Counted from the first letter of the stretch, positions 1-6,551 are shown. The stretch is DNA of 8,160 nt from Thermoleophilia bacterium (GCA_029858755.1 JAOUEK010000070.1:1-8160), one strand, 5' to 3'. Notes: generated by a model from the letters alone, not told the origin. Numbers and translations: made by a program.

Positions 1-294
1 TGGGCGCTGACGCTCGCCCCGGGGCGCCCGCCGCCGGCCGCCGTGATCGCGCTCTCCGGGTTCCTGCCCCGCGTCGACGACTGGCCTCTCGATCTGTCAC
101 AGCTCGCGGGCGTGCCCGTCGCGATCGCGCACGGAGCCCTCGACCCGGTGATCCCGGCGGTGCTCGGTCGGGAGGCGCGCGATGCGCTGGAGGCGGGGGG
201 CGCAGCCGTCACCTGGCTCGAGTCGCCCGTCCCGCACATGCTCGACCCGGCGTGGATCCCCCGGCTCCGCGCCTTCGTGGCAGACGCGATCTGA
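1..294 (+). CDS. Phospholipase/carboxylesterase-type alpha/beta hydrolase (C-terminal part, 5' truncated)
   Basis: The reading frame is open from base 1 and ends at a TGA, giving 97 residues of a protein that begins outside the window. The segment ALSGFLP (residues 17-23) matches the strand that follows the nucleophile elbow in small esterases of the phospholipase/carboxylesterase family (YpfH/EstB-like). HGALDPVIP (44-52) carries the expected catalytic aspartate, Asp48. PHML (78-81) carries the expected catalytic histidine, His79. The nucleophile serine (GxSxG) must lie upstream of the window, so catalytic competence cannot be confirmed. These are soluble serine hydrolases acting on short acyl esters; the substrate cannot be read from the sequence. 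The gene converges on the trehalose gene with only 4 bp between the stop codons. A GTG at 43 is in frame, but the homology extends upstream of it, so it is not taken as the start. Confidence 0.8.
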   Translation, partial: WALTLAPGRPPPAAVIALSGFLPRVDDWPLDLSQLAGVPVAIAHGALDPVIPAVLGREARDALEAGGAAVTWLESPVPHMLDPAWIPRLRAFVADAI

Positions 295-298
295 CGAC

Positions 299-2551
299 TC
301 AGGCCGTGGGGCGCACGACGTCGACGAGCTCGCGGAGCAGCGCACGCGCGCTCTCCGGGTCGGGCAGCTGGTGCTGGTGCCGGGTAGGCCCGAGCGGATG
401 CCCGGTGCCGACATGGAGGCTCGACGAGCCGGGTGGCAGCGCGGCGTACATCTCCTGGTCGGTCTGGTCGTCGCCGATCGCCAGAACCAGGTGGTTGTGC
501 TCGCGCCCGTGCGGGAAGAGGCGCGCCACGTAGACGCCCTTGTTGACCCCGACCGCCCTCACCTCGACGACACGGTGCCCGAGCAGGATCTCCGCGGGGA
601 CGCCCGGGAGCAGCTGCTCCACCATCAGCAGCAGCTCCTTGGCCCGCCAGGCGCCGTACTCGGGCTCGGCCTGGCGGTAGTGCCAGGCGACCGCGCAGGC
701 CTTCCGCTCGACGTGCGTGCCGGGCACCTCCGACGCGACGCGCCGCAGCACGCGCTCCATTCTCGGGAGCCACTTGAGGTCGACGTCGAGCAGCTGCCGC
801 CAGGCGCCGCCCGGCACACGCTCGACGAAGCCGTGCTCGGCCGAGAGCCACACCGGCAGCGACCCGAACCAGCGCCCGAGCGTGGCGCGGTCGCGGCCGC
901 TGACGAGGTGCACCTGCGTCCCCGGGAGCGCCGAGAGGTCGACCAGCAGGTCGAGGATCTCCGCCGTCGGCGAGGCCAGCTCCGGATGGGCGGTCAGCTC
1001 GCGCAGCGTGCCGTCGTAGTCGAGCAGGATCGTCCGCTTGCGGGCACGAGCGAACCGCTTCACGAGGCGCCGGCGCGAGGCCTCCGAGAGCGGCGTCGCC
1101 ACGCGGCTCCGTCGGCGCCTCCGCGCCCACGTGTCGAGCCGCGAGAGGAACGTGGCCGCCCACCGGCGGCTGTCGAGCTGCGCCACCCGGCTGGCCATCG
1201 TCTCGAGCCGCGCTTTCCGCTCCTCCTGCGTGAGCACCGCCGCCTCCGCGAGACGCTCCACGATGCCGCCCACGTGCCACGGGTTGACGAGGACGGCGCC
1301 GGGGAGCACCTGCGCGGCTCCCGCGAGCTCGCTGAGCAGCAGCACGCCGTTCCAGCGCCGCGGGAGCCCGGGCACGGTCTGGCAGAACGCGAACTCCTGG
1401 GCCACGAGGTTCATCCCGTCGCGCAGCGACGTGATCAGCATCACGTCGGCGCGCCGATAGGTGGCGACGAGCTCGGAGCGCGAGATCGAGCGGTGGATGT
1501 ACTCCACCGGCGTGATCCCCGGCCGGCCGAAGCGGCCGTTGATCGCCGCCACGAGGCGCTCGATCTCGTCGCGCTGGGCCTGCACCTCCGGGCTCTCCAG
1601 CCGCGAGGGGACGAGCACCTGGAGCAGGGTGGTCGTACGCGACCGCTCCGGGTCCTGCTCCAGGTAGTGCTCGAACGCGCGCAGCTTCTGCAGCACGCCC
1701 TTCGTGTAGTCGAGGCGCTCCACGCCGAGCACGAGCGTCTGCCCCTCGTAGCGGCGCTCGAACTCCGCAAGCACGTCGGCGGTCTCGGGATCGCGCGCCG
1801 CGTCCCGGAAGCTGACGGTGTCGATGCCGATCGGGTCGATGCCGATGCCGACCGCCCTGCCGTCGATCTGCACCGAGTCGGGCTGCGAGTCGAGCCCGAG
1901 GATGCGCAGGCACGCGGACCGGAAGTGGCGCGCGTCGTCTGCCGTCTGGAAGCCGAGGTAGTCGGCACCCAGCAGCCCCCGGAGCACCTCCTCGCGGGCG
2001 GGGAGCAGCCGGTAGACCTCGCTCGACGGGAAGGGAATGTGGAGGAAGAAGCCAACGGCGAGGTCGCGCCGCTCGGCGCGGAGCATCGCCGGCACCAGCA
2101 TCAGGTGGAAGTCGTGCACCCAGACGCGGGCACCCTCCGCGGCGACGGCGAGCGCCGCCTCGGCGAAGCGCCGGTTGACCGCGACGTAGTGCTCCCACGA
2201 CGCCTCCGTGATCCGCAGCCGGTCGACGAAGTAGTGGAACAGCGGCCACAGCGTGTCGTTGCAGATGCGCCCGTAGAACCCCTCCACCTCGTCCGCGTCG
2301 AGGAAGACCGGGTGCAGCGCCTGCTCGGCGAGGGCGTGCGTGACCTGCCGCCTCGCTCCGGCGGCGACGGGCGCGCCGGGCCAACCGACCCAGCCAGCGA
2401 CGCCCTCGACGCCCTTGAGCGCCGAGACGAGCCCGCCGGCGCTCGGCTCGAACCGTGGCGTGCGCGCGCCCGGCACGAGCCGGACCGGGAGCCGATTGGA
2501 TACCACGACCACATCGCCGCGCTCCTGCGCACGATTCCGCTCCACCGTCAT
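299..2551 (-). CDS. otsA-otsB: Bifunctional trehalose-6-phosphate synthase/trehalose-phosphatase (OtsA-OtsB fusion)
   Basis: This 750-residue cytoplasmic protein should join UDP-glucose and glucose-6-phosphate to trehalose-6-phosphate and then dephosphorylate it to trehalose. The N-terminal GT20 domain (about 12-470) shows SNRLPV (18-23), GGLV (39-42), Tyr93 and LWP near Trp102, HDFHLM (146-151), VERLDYTKG with Arg279 and Lys284, and RDGMNLV with Asp378. These match the substrate-binding residues of E. coli OtsA. After an arginine-rich linker (from about 477), a HAD phosphatase domain (about 505-735) has DYDGT (511-515, nucleophile Asp511), SGRDR (551-555), EHGF (572-575), NKG with Lys671 and GDDQTD (693-698). 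All four HAD motifs are therefore intact and both halves look active. The start at 2551 is chosen because GGAGGTG lies 9 nt upstream. An in-frame upstream start at 2605 lacks this and would overlap the divergent gene. The 3' end nearly touches the convergent hydrolase gene. Confidence 0.95.
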   Translation of the reverse strand: MTVERNRAQERGDVVVVSNRLPVRLVPGARTPRFEPSAGGLVSALKGVEGVAGWVGWPGAPVAAGARRQVTHALAEQALHPVFLDADEVEGFYGRICNDTLWPLFHYFVDRLRITEASWEHYVAVNRRFAEAALAVAAEGARVWVHDFHLMLVPAMLRAERRDLAVGFFLHIPFPSSEVYRLLPAREEVLRGLLGADYLGFQTADDARHFRSACLRILGLDSQPDSVQIDGRAVGIGIDPIGIDTVSFRDAARDPETADVLAEFERRYEGQTLVLGVERLDYTKGVLQKLRAFEHYLEQDPERSRTTTLLQVLVPSRLESPEVQAQRDEIERLVAAINGRFGRPGITPVEYIHRSISRSELVATYRRADVMLITSLRDGMNLVAQEFAFCQTVPGLPRRWNGVLLLSELAGAAQVLPGAVLVNPWHVGGIVERLAEAAVLTQEERKARLETMASRVAQLDSRRWAATFLSRLDTWARRRRRSRVATPLSEASRRRLVKRFARARKRTILLDYDGTLRELTAHPELASPTAEILDLLVDLSALPGTQVHLVSGRDRATLGRWFGSLPVWLSAEHGFVERVPGGAWRQLLDVDLKWLPRMERVLRRVASEVPGTHVERKACAVAWHYRQAEPEYGAWRAKELLLMVEQLLPGVPAEILLGHRVVEVRAVGVNKGVYVARLFPHGREHNHLVLAIGDDQTDQEMYAALPPGSSSLHVGTGHPLGPTRHQHQLPDPESARALLRELVDVVRPTA

Positions 2552-2598
2552 GCGGGATTGCACCTCCCCGTGTCGAACGGCGTCATTCAGGACTCTAG
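2552..2598. promoter_or_regulatory. Divergent intergenic region between otsA-otsB (-) and the GH15 gene (+)
   Basis: Only 47 bp separate the two start codons, so at least one promoter must overlap coding sequence or the transcripts must have very short leaders. For the minus-strand gene a weak sigma70-like pair is visible: TAGAGT at 2597-2592 with ATGATT 18 nt further upstream (2621-2616, inside the GH15 gene). This would start RNA near 2585. No convincing box is seen for the plus-strand gene. The region contains no clear palindrome that would identify an operator. The inference is a shared or mutually interfering divergent promoter; the individual boxes are low confidence. Confidence 0.4.
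2561..2567 (-). promoter_or_regulatory. Strong ribosome binding site of the otsA-otsB fusion
   Basis: On the minus strand GGAGGTG, inside the longer run GGGGAGGTG, lies 9 nt upstream of the ATG at 2551. It is the strongest Shine-Dalgarno sequence I noticed upstream of a gene in the window. It fixes the start of the fusion gene at 2551 rather than at the in-frame upstream codon at 2605. Confidence 0.85.
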
Positions 2599-4359
2599 AT
2601 GGCACACGGACTGGGAATCATCGGGAACTGCTCGTACAGCGCGCTGCTCGATCGCGGCTCGGTGGAGTGGCTGTGCTGGCCGCGGCCGGACTCGAGCTTC
2701 GTCTTCGGGCCGCTCCTCGATCGCGAGCGCGGCGGCGTGAACGTGGTCGAGGGGCTCGGCGCGGACGACGTCTCCCAGGAGTACGTCGAGAACACGAATG
2801 TCCTCAAGACGACCTTCAGAGGCCCGAGCGGCAGCTTCGAGCTGCTCGACTTCGCGCCACGCTTCGCCCTCTACGACCGGCACTTCAAGCCGCTGATGCT
2901 CGTGCGCATCCTCCGCCGGCTCGACGGGGAGCCCCGCGTCCGCCTGCGCTGCCGGCCCGTCTACGACTACGGCGCCACCGAGACGCGCTCGTGGCACGGT
3001 TCGAACCACATCCAGTACACCGACCTGCCCGCGCCGGTGCGTCTGACCACGAACGTGCCGCTGGCGTACGTCGAGGAGGAGCGGCCCTTCCTCGTCGAGC
3101 GCGACCACCACATCGTGCTCACCTGGGGCGAGCCCCTGGAGACGGGGCTCGAGGAGACGGCGGAGCGGTTCCTCGAGCGCACGATCGACTACTGGCGACG
3201 CTGGGTGAAGGGCACGCGCACGCCGCGCGACTACCAGCGCGAGGTGATCCGCTCGGCGCTCGTGCTCAAGCTGCACCAGTACGAGGACACGGGCGCGCTG
3301 CTCGCGGCGACGACGACGAGCCTTCCGGAGCACCCGGGCTCCGGTCGCACCTGGGACTACCGCTACTGCTGGCTGCGCGACGCGTACTTCACGCTGAACG
3401 CGCTCGAGCGGCTCGGCTCGAACGACGAGATGGAGCGCTTCCTCGTCTACCTCCGGAACCTCGCCGAGGAGCGGGCGGGGGAGCTACAGCCCGTGTACAC
3501 GATCTCCGGCAGCGCGAGCGCCCCCGAGTGGGAGGTGCCGCACCTGGCCGGCTATCGCGGCGAGCAGCCGGTGCGCGTCGGCAACCAGGCCTTCGAGCAC
3601 GTCCAGAACGACGTGTACGGGGAGATGATCCTCGCCGTCAGCCGACTCTTCCTGGACGCGCGCTTCGCCGGCGACATCGCTCCACGAACGGCTCTGGGGC
3701 TGGTCGGCAAGCTCCTCGAGCAGATCGAGCGCAGGCTCGAGGAGCCGGACGCCGGCCCCTGGGAGCTCCGGGGGACGCGCAAGCTGCACGGGTTCTCGCT
3801 CCTCGCTCACTGGGCAGGCGCGCAGCGCGCGGTGGAGGTGGCGCACGCGCTCGACGACGCCGCGCTCGCGGCTCGGGCGAACGCGCTCATGGAGCAGGCG
3901 GGGCGGATCCTCGACGAGCGCTTCTGGGACGAGGAGGTCGGCGCCCTCACGCAGGCGGCGGGCGAGAAGCACCTCGACGCAGTGATGCTGCTGGCGGTGC
4001 AGCTCGGCTTCCTCGAGGCAGGCGATCCCCGCGCCGAGCGGCACGTGCATACGATCCAGCGCACCCTCCGCATCAACGGGGACCTGCTCAAGCGCTACTC
4101 GGCGCCGGACGACTTCGGCCGCCCGGTGGCCGCGTTCACCGTCTGCTCGTTCTGGCTCACGGAGGCGCTCGCCCTGCTCGGCCGCTCCGAGGAGGGACGC
4201 GGCCTGTTCGATCACCTGCTCACGCTGCACAACGGGCTCGGGCTGTACAGCGAGGACATCCTGCCCGAGACGAAGGAGCAGAGCGGGAACTTCCCGCAGA
4301 CGTACAGCCACGTCGGCCTGATCAACGCGGCCTTCCGCCTCTCGCGCCGCTGGGAGTAG
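2599..4359 (+). CDS. Glycoside hydrolase family 15 protein (glucoamylase/trehalase-like)
   Basis: A 586-residue protein with no signal peptide, so probably cytoplasmic. The N-terminal beta-sandwich opens with IIGNCSYSALLDRG and VEWLCWPRPDS (residues 7-32), the usual entry of bacterial GH15 proteins. The (alpha/alpha)6 catalytic domain shows TWDYRYCWLRDA (251-262), GYRGEQPVRVGN (318-329), DVYGE (338-342), GPWELRG (386-392, with Glu389 as likely general acid) and GNFPQTYSH (563-571), preceded by Glu552 and Glu560 in the region of the catalytic base. Full-length members are about 580-680 residues, so the gene is intact. GH15 includes glucoamylases, glucodextranases and the mycobacterial and archaeal trehalases; sequence alone does not choose among them. 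Divergence from a trehalose synthesis gene favours a trehalase or another role in alpha-glucan turnover, which is inference. The ATG at 2599 directly follows an in-frame TAG (2596-2598), so no longer start exists. Its ribosome binding site is weak (GGA at 2590-2592). Confidence 0.9.
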   Translation: MAHGLGIIGNCSYSALLDRGSVEWLCWPRPDSSFVFGPLLDRERGGVNVVEGLGADDVSQEYVENTNVLKTTFRGPSGSFELLDFAPRFALYDRHFKPLMLVRILRRLDGEPRVRLRCRPVYDYGATETRSWHGSNHIQYTDLPAPVRLTTNVPLAYVEEERPFLVERDHHIVLTWGEPLETGLEETAERFLERTIDYWRRWVKGTRTPRDYQREVIRSALVLKLHQYEDTGALLAATTTSLPEHPGSGRTWDYRYCWLRDAYFTLNALERLGSNDEMERFLVYLRNLAEERAGELQPVYTISGSASAPEWEVPHLAGYRGEQPVRVGNQAFEHVQNDVYGEMILAVSRLFLDARFAGDIAPRTALGLVGKLLEQIERRLEEPDAGPWELRGTRKLHGFSLLAHWAGAQRAVEVAHALDDAALAARANALMEQAGRILDERFWDEEVGALTQAAGEKHLDAVMLLAVQLGFLEAGDPRAERHVHTIQRTLRINGDLLKRYSAPDDFGRPVAAFTVCSFWLTEALALLGRSEEGRGLFDHLLTLHNGLGLYSEDILPETKEQSGNFPQTYSHVGLINAAFRLSRRWE

Positions 4360-4389
4360 CCGGGCCGGTATCCGACGGCGCTGGACAAC

Positions 4390-4413
4390 CGTGTCGGACT
4401 GAAGTCCGACACG
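4390..4413. repeat. Perfect hairpin/inverted repeat, first GTCNGAC pair (upstream of add)
   Basis: CGTGTCGGAC and GTCCGACACG form a perfect 10-bp stem around a TGAA loop. The site lies 30 bp after the GH15 stop and 41 bp before the deaminase start. There is no T-run after it, so it is not a classical intrinsic terminator. Each arm contains a GTCNGAC heptamer that is itself palindromic (4393-4399 and 4404-4410), with centres 11 bp apart. It could act as an RNA hairpin ending the GH15 transcript, or as a DNA operator for a dimeric regulator just upstream of the deaminase promoter. A structurally matched copy is at 5494-5515. Confidence 0.75.
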
Positions 4414-4439
4414 ATGACGCTGGGTGCGCGCAAGACGAC

Positions 4440-4445
4440 TACACT
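4440..4445 (+). promoter_or_regulatory. Candidate -10 box (TACACT) for the deaminase gene
   Basis: TACACT fits the actinobacterial TANNNT pattern and ends 9 nt before the ATG at 4455. No Shine-Dalgarno sequence precedes that ATG. Together this suggests a leaderless or nearly leaderless transcript, which is common in actinobacteria. The -35 region is poor: ATGACG at 4414-4419 leaves a 20-nt spacer. The hairpin at 4390-4413 would lie directly upstream of it. Confidence 0.3.
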
Positions 4446-4454
4446 CGTCGCGCG

Positions 4455-5471
4455 ATGACAGACGCGCGGAACGGGCTCGCCGAGCTGCACACCCATCTCG
4501 GCGGCTCGGTCGCCTCGGACGCGCTCTGGAGCCTCGCGCACGAGCAGGGGATCGCCCTGCCGGTGAAGGACTACTGGGAGTTCGACGCGCTCGTCACCGT
4601 CAGCGACCCACGCGGAGTCGAGAGCCTCGACGCCCTCGACGCGATCTACCACTGGACGGAGCTGATCCAGTCCTCGCCGCTCGCCGTCGAGCGCTCGGTG
4701 CACGGGGCGATCGGCGGCGCCTACCGGTCGCAGGGGATCACGACGCTCGAGCTCCGCTTCAACCCCATGAAGCGCAACAGGGGCGGCGAGCGCGACCTCG
4801 ACCACATCATCCTCGCCGCGGTGCGCGGGCTCGACCGGGCGCGCCTCGAGTACCCGCAGGTGCGGGCAGGGCTGATCCTGATGATGGATCGCACCTTCGA
4901 CCGCCGGCAGAACGAGGTGATCGTGGAGAAGGCGATCCACTGGGCCGAGCGCGGCATCGTCGGCGTCGACATCGCCGGGCCGCGGCCGGGCGGCGCCCGT
5001 TACGACTACACGCAGGTGGCGCCGATGGTCGAGACCGCCCGCGAGGCCGGGCTGGGAATCACGATCCACGTCGGCGAGGAAGGGGGCGCGTACGGCAGGG
5101 AGGAGATCGGCGAGGTGGTGGAGCGGCTTCGCCCCGACCGCATCGGCCACGGCATCCTCGCCGCGGAGGACGCGGAGCTGATGAGCCTGCTGCGCGATGC
5201 AGGCGTGGTGCTGGAGATCTGCCCCACGTCGAACCTGCTCACGAAGGCGCTCCCGGACGAGGATGCCGTTCGTCGAACGATCCGGCGGTTCGTCGATCAC
5301 GACGTCGCGTTCACGATCGCGACCGACGGCCCGGAGATGATGCGGACGCACCTGCGCGACGAGCTGGAGCTCCTCCGGCGGATCGGCGCGCTGGACGAGG
5401 CGGAGCTCGCGACCGCAAACGAGCGTGGCCACACCGCGAGCTTCGTCGGCCGCGAGCGGGCGCTCGCCTAG
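4455..5471 (+). CDS. add: Adenosine deaminase family protein (zinc amidohydrolase)
   Basis: A 338-residue soluble TIM-barrel protein of usual family length, expected to deaminate adenosine or a related 6-amino purine derivative in purine salvage. HTHLGGS (residues 12-18) supplies zinc ligands His12 and His14. TIHVGEEGG (203-211) supplies His205 and catalytic Glu208. RIGHG (229-233) supplies the active-site His232, and EICPTSNLLT (254-263) is the conserved strand before the last loop. Asp291 in ATDGPEM is the expected zinc-bound aspartate. The next residue, aspartate in classical adenosine deaminases (TDDP), is Gly292 here, which removes a residue that contacts the purine. LELRFNPMKRNRGG (98-111) and VDIAGPRPGG (171-180) also suggest a distinct subfamily. 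The exact substrate (adenosine, an aminofutalosine-like compound or another) is therefore uncertain. The ATG at 4455 is chosen because family homology begins right after it; no ribosome binding site is seen. Hairpins flank the gene on both sides. Confidence 0.85.
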   Translation: MTDARNGLAELHTHLGGSVASDALWSLAHEQGIALPVKDYWEFDALVTVSDPRGVESLDALDAIYHWTELIQSSPLAVERSVHGAIGGAYRSQGITTLELRFNPMKRNRGGERDLDHIILAAVRGLDRARLEYPQVRAGLILMMDRTFDRRQNEVIVEKAIHWAERGIVGVDIAGPRPGGARYDYTQVAPMVETAREAGLGITIHVGEEGGAYGREEIGEVVERLRPDRIGHGILAAEDAELMSLLRDAGVVLEICPTSNLLTKALPDEDAVRRTIRRFVDHDVAFTIATDGPEMMRTHLRDELELLRRIGALDEAELATANERGHTASFVGRERALA

Positions 5472-5476
5472 GCAAG

Positions 5477-5491
5477 GCGAACGCCGTTCGC
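5477..5491 (+). terminator. Small hairpin just after the add stop codon
   Basis: GCGAAC and GTTCGC form a 6-bp stem with a GCC loop, starting 5 nt after the stop at 5471. No T-run follows. It may help end or protect the deaminase transcript. Its 3' arm overlaps the outer inverted repeat at 5489-5498, so both cannot form at once. Confidence 0.35.
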
Positions 5492-5580
5492 ACGGGTCTG
5501 ACGTCAGTCAGACCCCCGGTGTCCACTGCCCACGGCAGGGTGAGGCTGACGCCTCCCCCCGGGCACTGCCGACCCGTGCG
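5489..5580 (+). promoter_or_regulatory. Candidate structured leader upstream of the EamA transporter
   Basis: The 147-bp gap 5472-5618 holds no gene but is full of dyad symmetry. CGCACGGGTC (5489-5498) pairs perfectly with GACCCGTGCG (5571-5580), a 10-bp outer stem. Inside it lie CTGCC/GGCAG (5526-5538) and GGGTGAGGC/GCCTCCCCC around a TGAC loop (5538-5559, one mismatch). CACTGCC occurs twice, at 5524-5530 and 5564-5570, so GGCAG has two possible partners. The outer stem uses bases also needed for the hairpins at 5477-5491 and 5494-5515, giving two exclusive folds. I recognise no named riboswitch class. Whether this is a transporter leader or a terminator cluster of add is undecided. Confidence 0.35.
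5494..5515. repeat. Perfect hairpin/inverted repeat, second GTCNGAC pair (downstream of add)
   Basis: GGGTCTGAC and GTCAGACCC form a perfect 9-bp stem around a GTCA loop. It contains two GTCNGAC heptamers (5496-5502 and 5507-5513) with centres 11 nt apart, as in the element at 4390-4413. In a 22-mer alignment 15 positions are identical. Two stem pairs differ by compensatory changes (T-A to G-C, and G-C to T-A) and the remaining differences lie in the loop. No T-run follows. Confidence 0.75.
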
Positions 5581-5618
5581 CAGGAAGCACCTCACCTCCG
5601 TGGTCGTTGGGACGTTTC

Positions 5619-6551
5619 ATGAGTATGCGCTCGCCCTCGGCCAAGCTCTGGCTCGCCCTGGCCACCGTCTACGTGGTCTGGGGCTCGACGTACCTCGGGA
5701 TCAAGCTCGCCGTCCGCACGCTGCCACCGGTGCTCACCGCGGGCACGCGCTTCCTGCTGGCCTCGGCGATTCTCGCAGGCATCCTCGGCCTGCTCGGCCG
5801 GTCGCTGCGCACGACGCGGAGAGAGGCGCTCGCCGCTGCCGGCCTGGGCGTCTTGCTGCTCGCGTGCGGCGTCGGCCTGGTGCACGTCGCCGAGACCCGG
5901 ATCGACTCGAGCGTGGCGGCGATGATCGCCGGCTCGGTGCCGCTGCAGATCGTGGTCTGGCGCACGCTGGCGCGTGACCGGGTCGCCCCGCAGACCGTCG
6001 CCGCCGCCGCCGTGGGCCTCCTCGGGCTCGCCCTGATCGTGGTGCCCGGCGGCTTCGACGGGGGCTCGGCCGCCGTCGGCCTGGTGGTGATGCTCTTCGC
6101 GTCGCTCTGCTGGTCACGCGGCTCGTTCATCTCCCGGCGCGTCCGCCTGCCGGCCGACCCCTTCGTCGCCACCACCTACGAGATGCTCGGTGGAGGCGTG
6201 GTGCTGGTCGCGCTCGGTACCGCGCTCGGGGAGTGGCGCGACCTGGGCGACGGCGCGCTCCAGGCCGGGCCGCTCGCCGCATGGCTGTACCTCGCCGTCG
6301 CCGGCTCCGTCGTCGGCTTCAGCGCCTACGTCTGGCTGCTCGGCAACGCGCCGATCTCGCAGGTGGTGACGCACCAGTACGTCAACCCGTTGGTCGCGAT
6401 CGCGCTCGGCGCGGCGCTGCTCGGGGAGCGCCCGTCCGCCACGGTGGCGGTCGGCGCGGCGTTGATCATCGGCGCCGTCGTCGTCACCGTCCGCCAGGAG
6501 GCCCGCCCCGCGCCGGCGGGCGAGGCGGCGGCGCCCGTCAGGGCCCGCTGA
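5619..6551 (+). CDS. EamA-family (DMT superfamily) inner-membrane transporter, YedA-like
   Basis: A 310-residue hydrophobic protein with about ten membrane segments in two EamA repeats. The first helix carries VWGSTYLGIK (residues 20-29), typical of the YedA-type drug/metabolite transporters. The second repeat ends with the GERPS loop (269-273) and a final helix, followed by a 19-residue alanine- and proline-rich cytoplasmic tail (292-310). Such proteins usually export amino acids or other small metabolites, but the substrate cannot be inferred. Homology begins shortly after the ATG at 5619. An in-frame TTG at 5607 and another ATG at 5625 are alternatives, and none has a strong ribosome binding site (weak GGGAC upstream). 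The gene follows the deaminase in the same direction after a 147-bp structured gap, so it may have its own control. It ends 3 bp from the convergent cbs stop codon. Confidence 0.88.
   Translation: MSMRSPSAKLWLALATVYVVWGSTYLGIKLAVRTLPPVLTAGTRFLLASAILAGILGLLGRSLRTTRREALAAAGLGVLLLACGVGLVHVAETRIDSSVAAMIAGSVPLQIVVWRTLARDRVAPQTVAAAAVGLLGLALIVVPGGFDGGSAAVGLVVMLFASLCWSRGSFISRRVRLPADPFVATTYEMLGGGVVLVALGTALGEWRDLGDGALQAGPLAAWLYLAVAGSVVGFSAYVWLLGNAPISQVVTHQYVNPLVAIALGAALLGERPSATVAVGAALIIGAVVVTVRQEARPAPAGEAAAPVRAR

Noticed and set aside
2552..2605. Upstream in-frame start for otsA-otsB at 2605
   Set aside because: It would overlap the start of the divergent GH15 gene and lacks a good ribosome binding site, while the ATG at 2551 has GGAGGTG at 9 nt.
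182..2740. Very long plus-strand open frame (852 codons) opposite the trehalose gene
   Set aside because: It is the antisense shadow of the OtsA-OtsB fusion. It has low-complexity His/Arg/Glu-rich composition and no recognisable domain, as expected opposite a GC-rich gene.
2340..4454. Open frame running in the deaminase frame through the GH15 gene, giving an apparent 1043-residue protein
   Set aside because: Only the part from 4455 shows protein-family motifs. The upstream part is Arg/Ala/Gly-rich and overlaps the well-supported GH15 gene in another frame.
5526..5559. Guanidine-II (mini-ykkC) type riboswitch before an exporter gene
   Set aside because: The tandem hairpins do not carry the ACGR loops that define that class; loops here are GTCA, CAC and TGAC.
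5511..5595. Small minus-strand reading frame starting near the GGAGGTG-like sequence at 5599-5593
   Set aside because: The nearest start codons overlap or lie only about 2 nt from the Shine-Dalgarno-like sequence, and the short product is low complexity.
5607..5618. TTG at 5607 as start of the transporter
   Set aside because: It adds four residues with no homology support, and the ATG at 5619 is the simpler choice. Neither has a strong ribosome binding site, so this is not fully settled.
4424..5977. 517-codon open frame spanning the deaminase and part of the transporter
   Set aside because: It is an Arg/Ala/Gly-rich shadow frame over two genes with clear motifs, and it would cross the structured gap.
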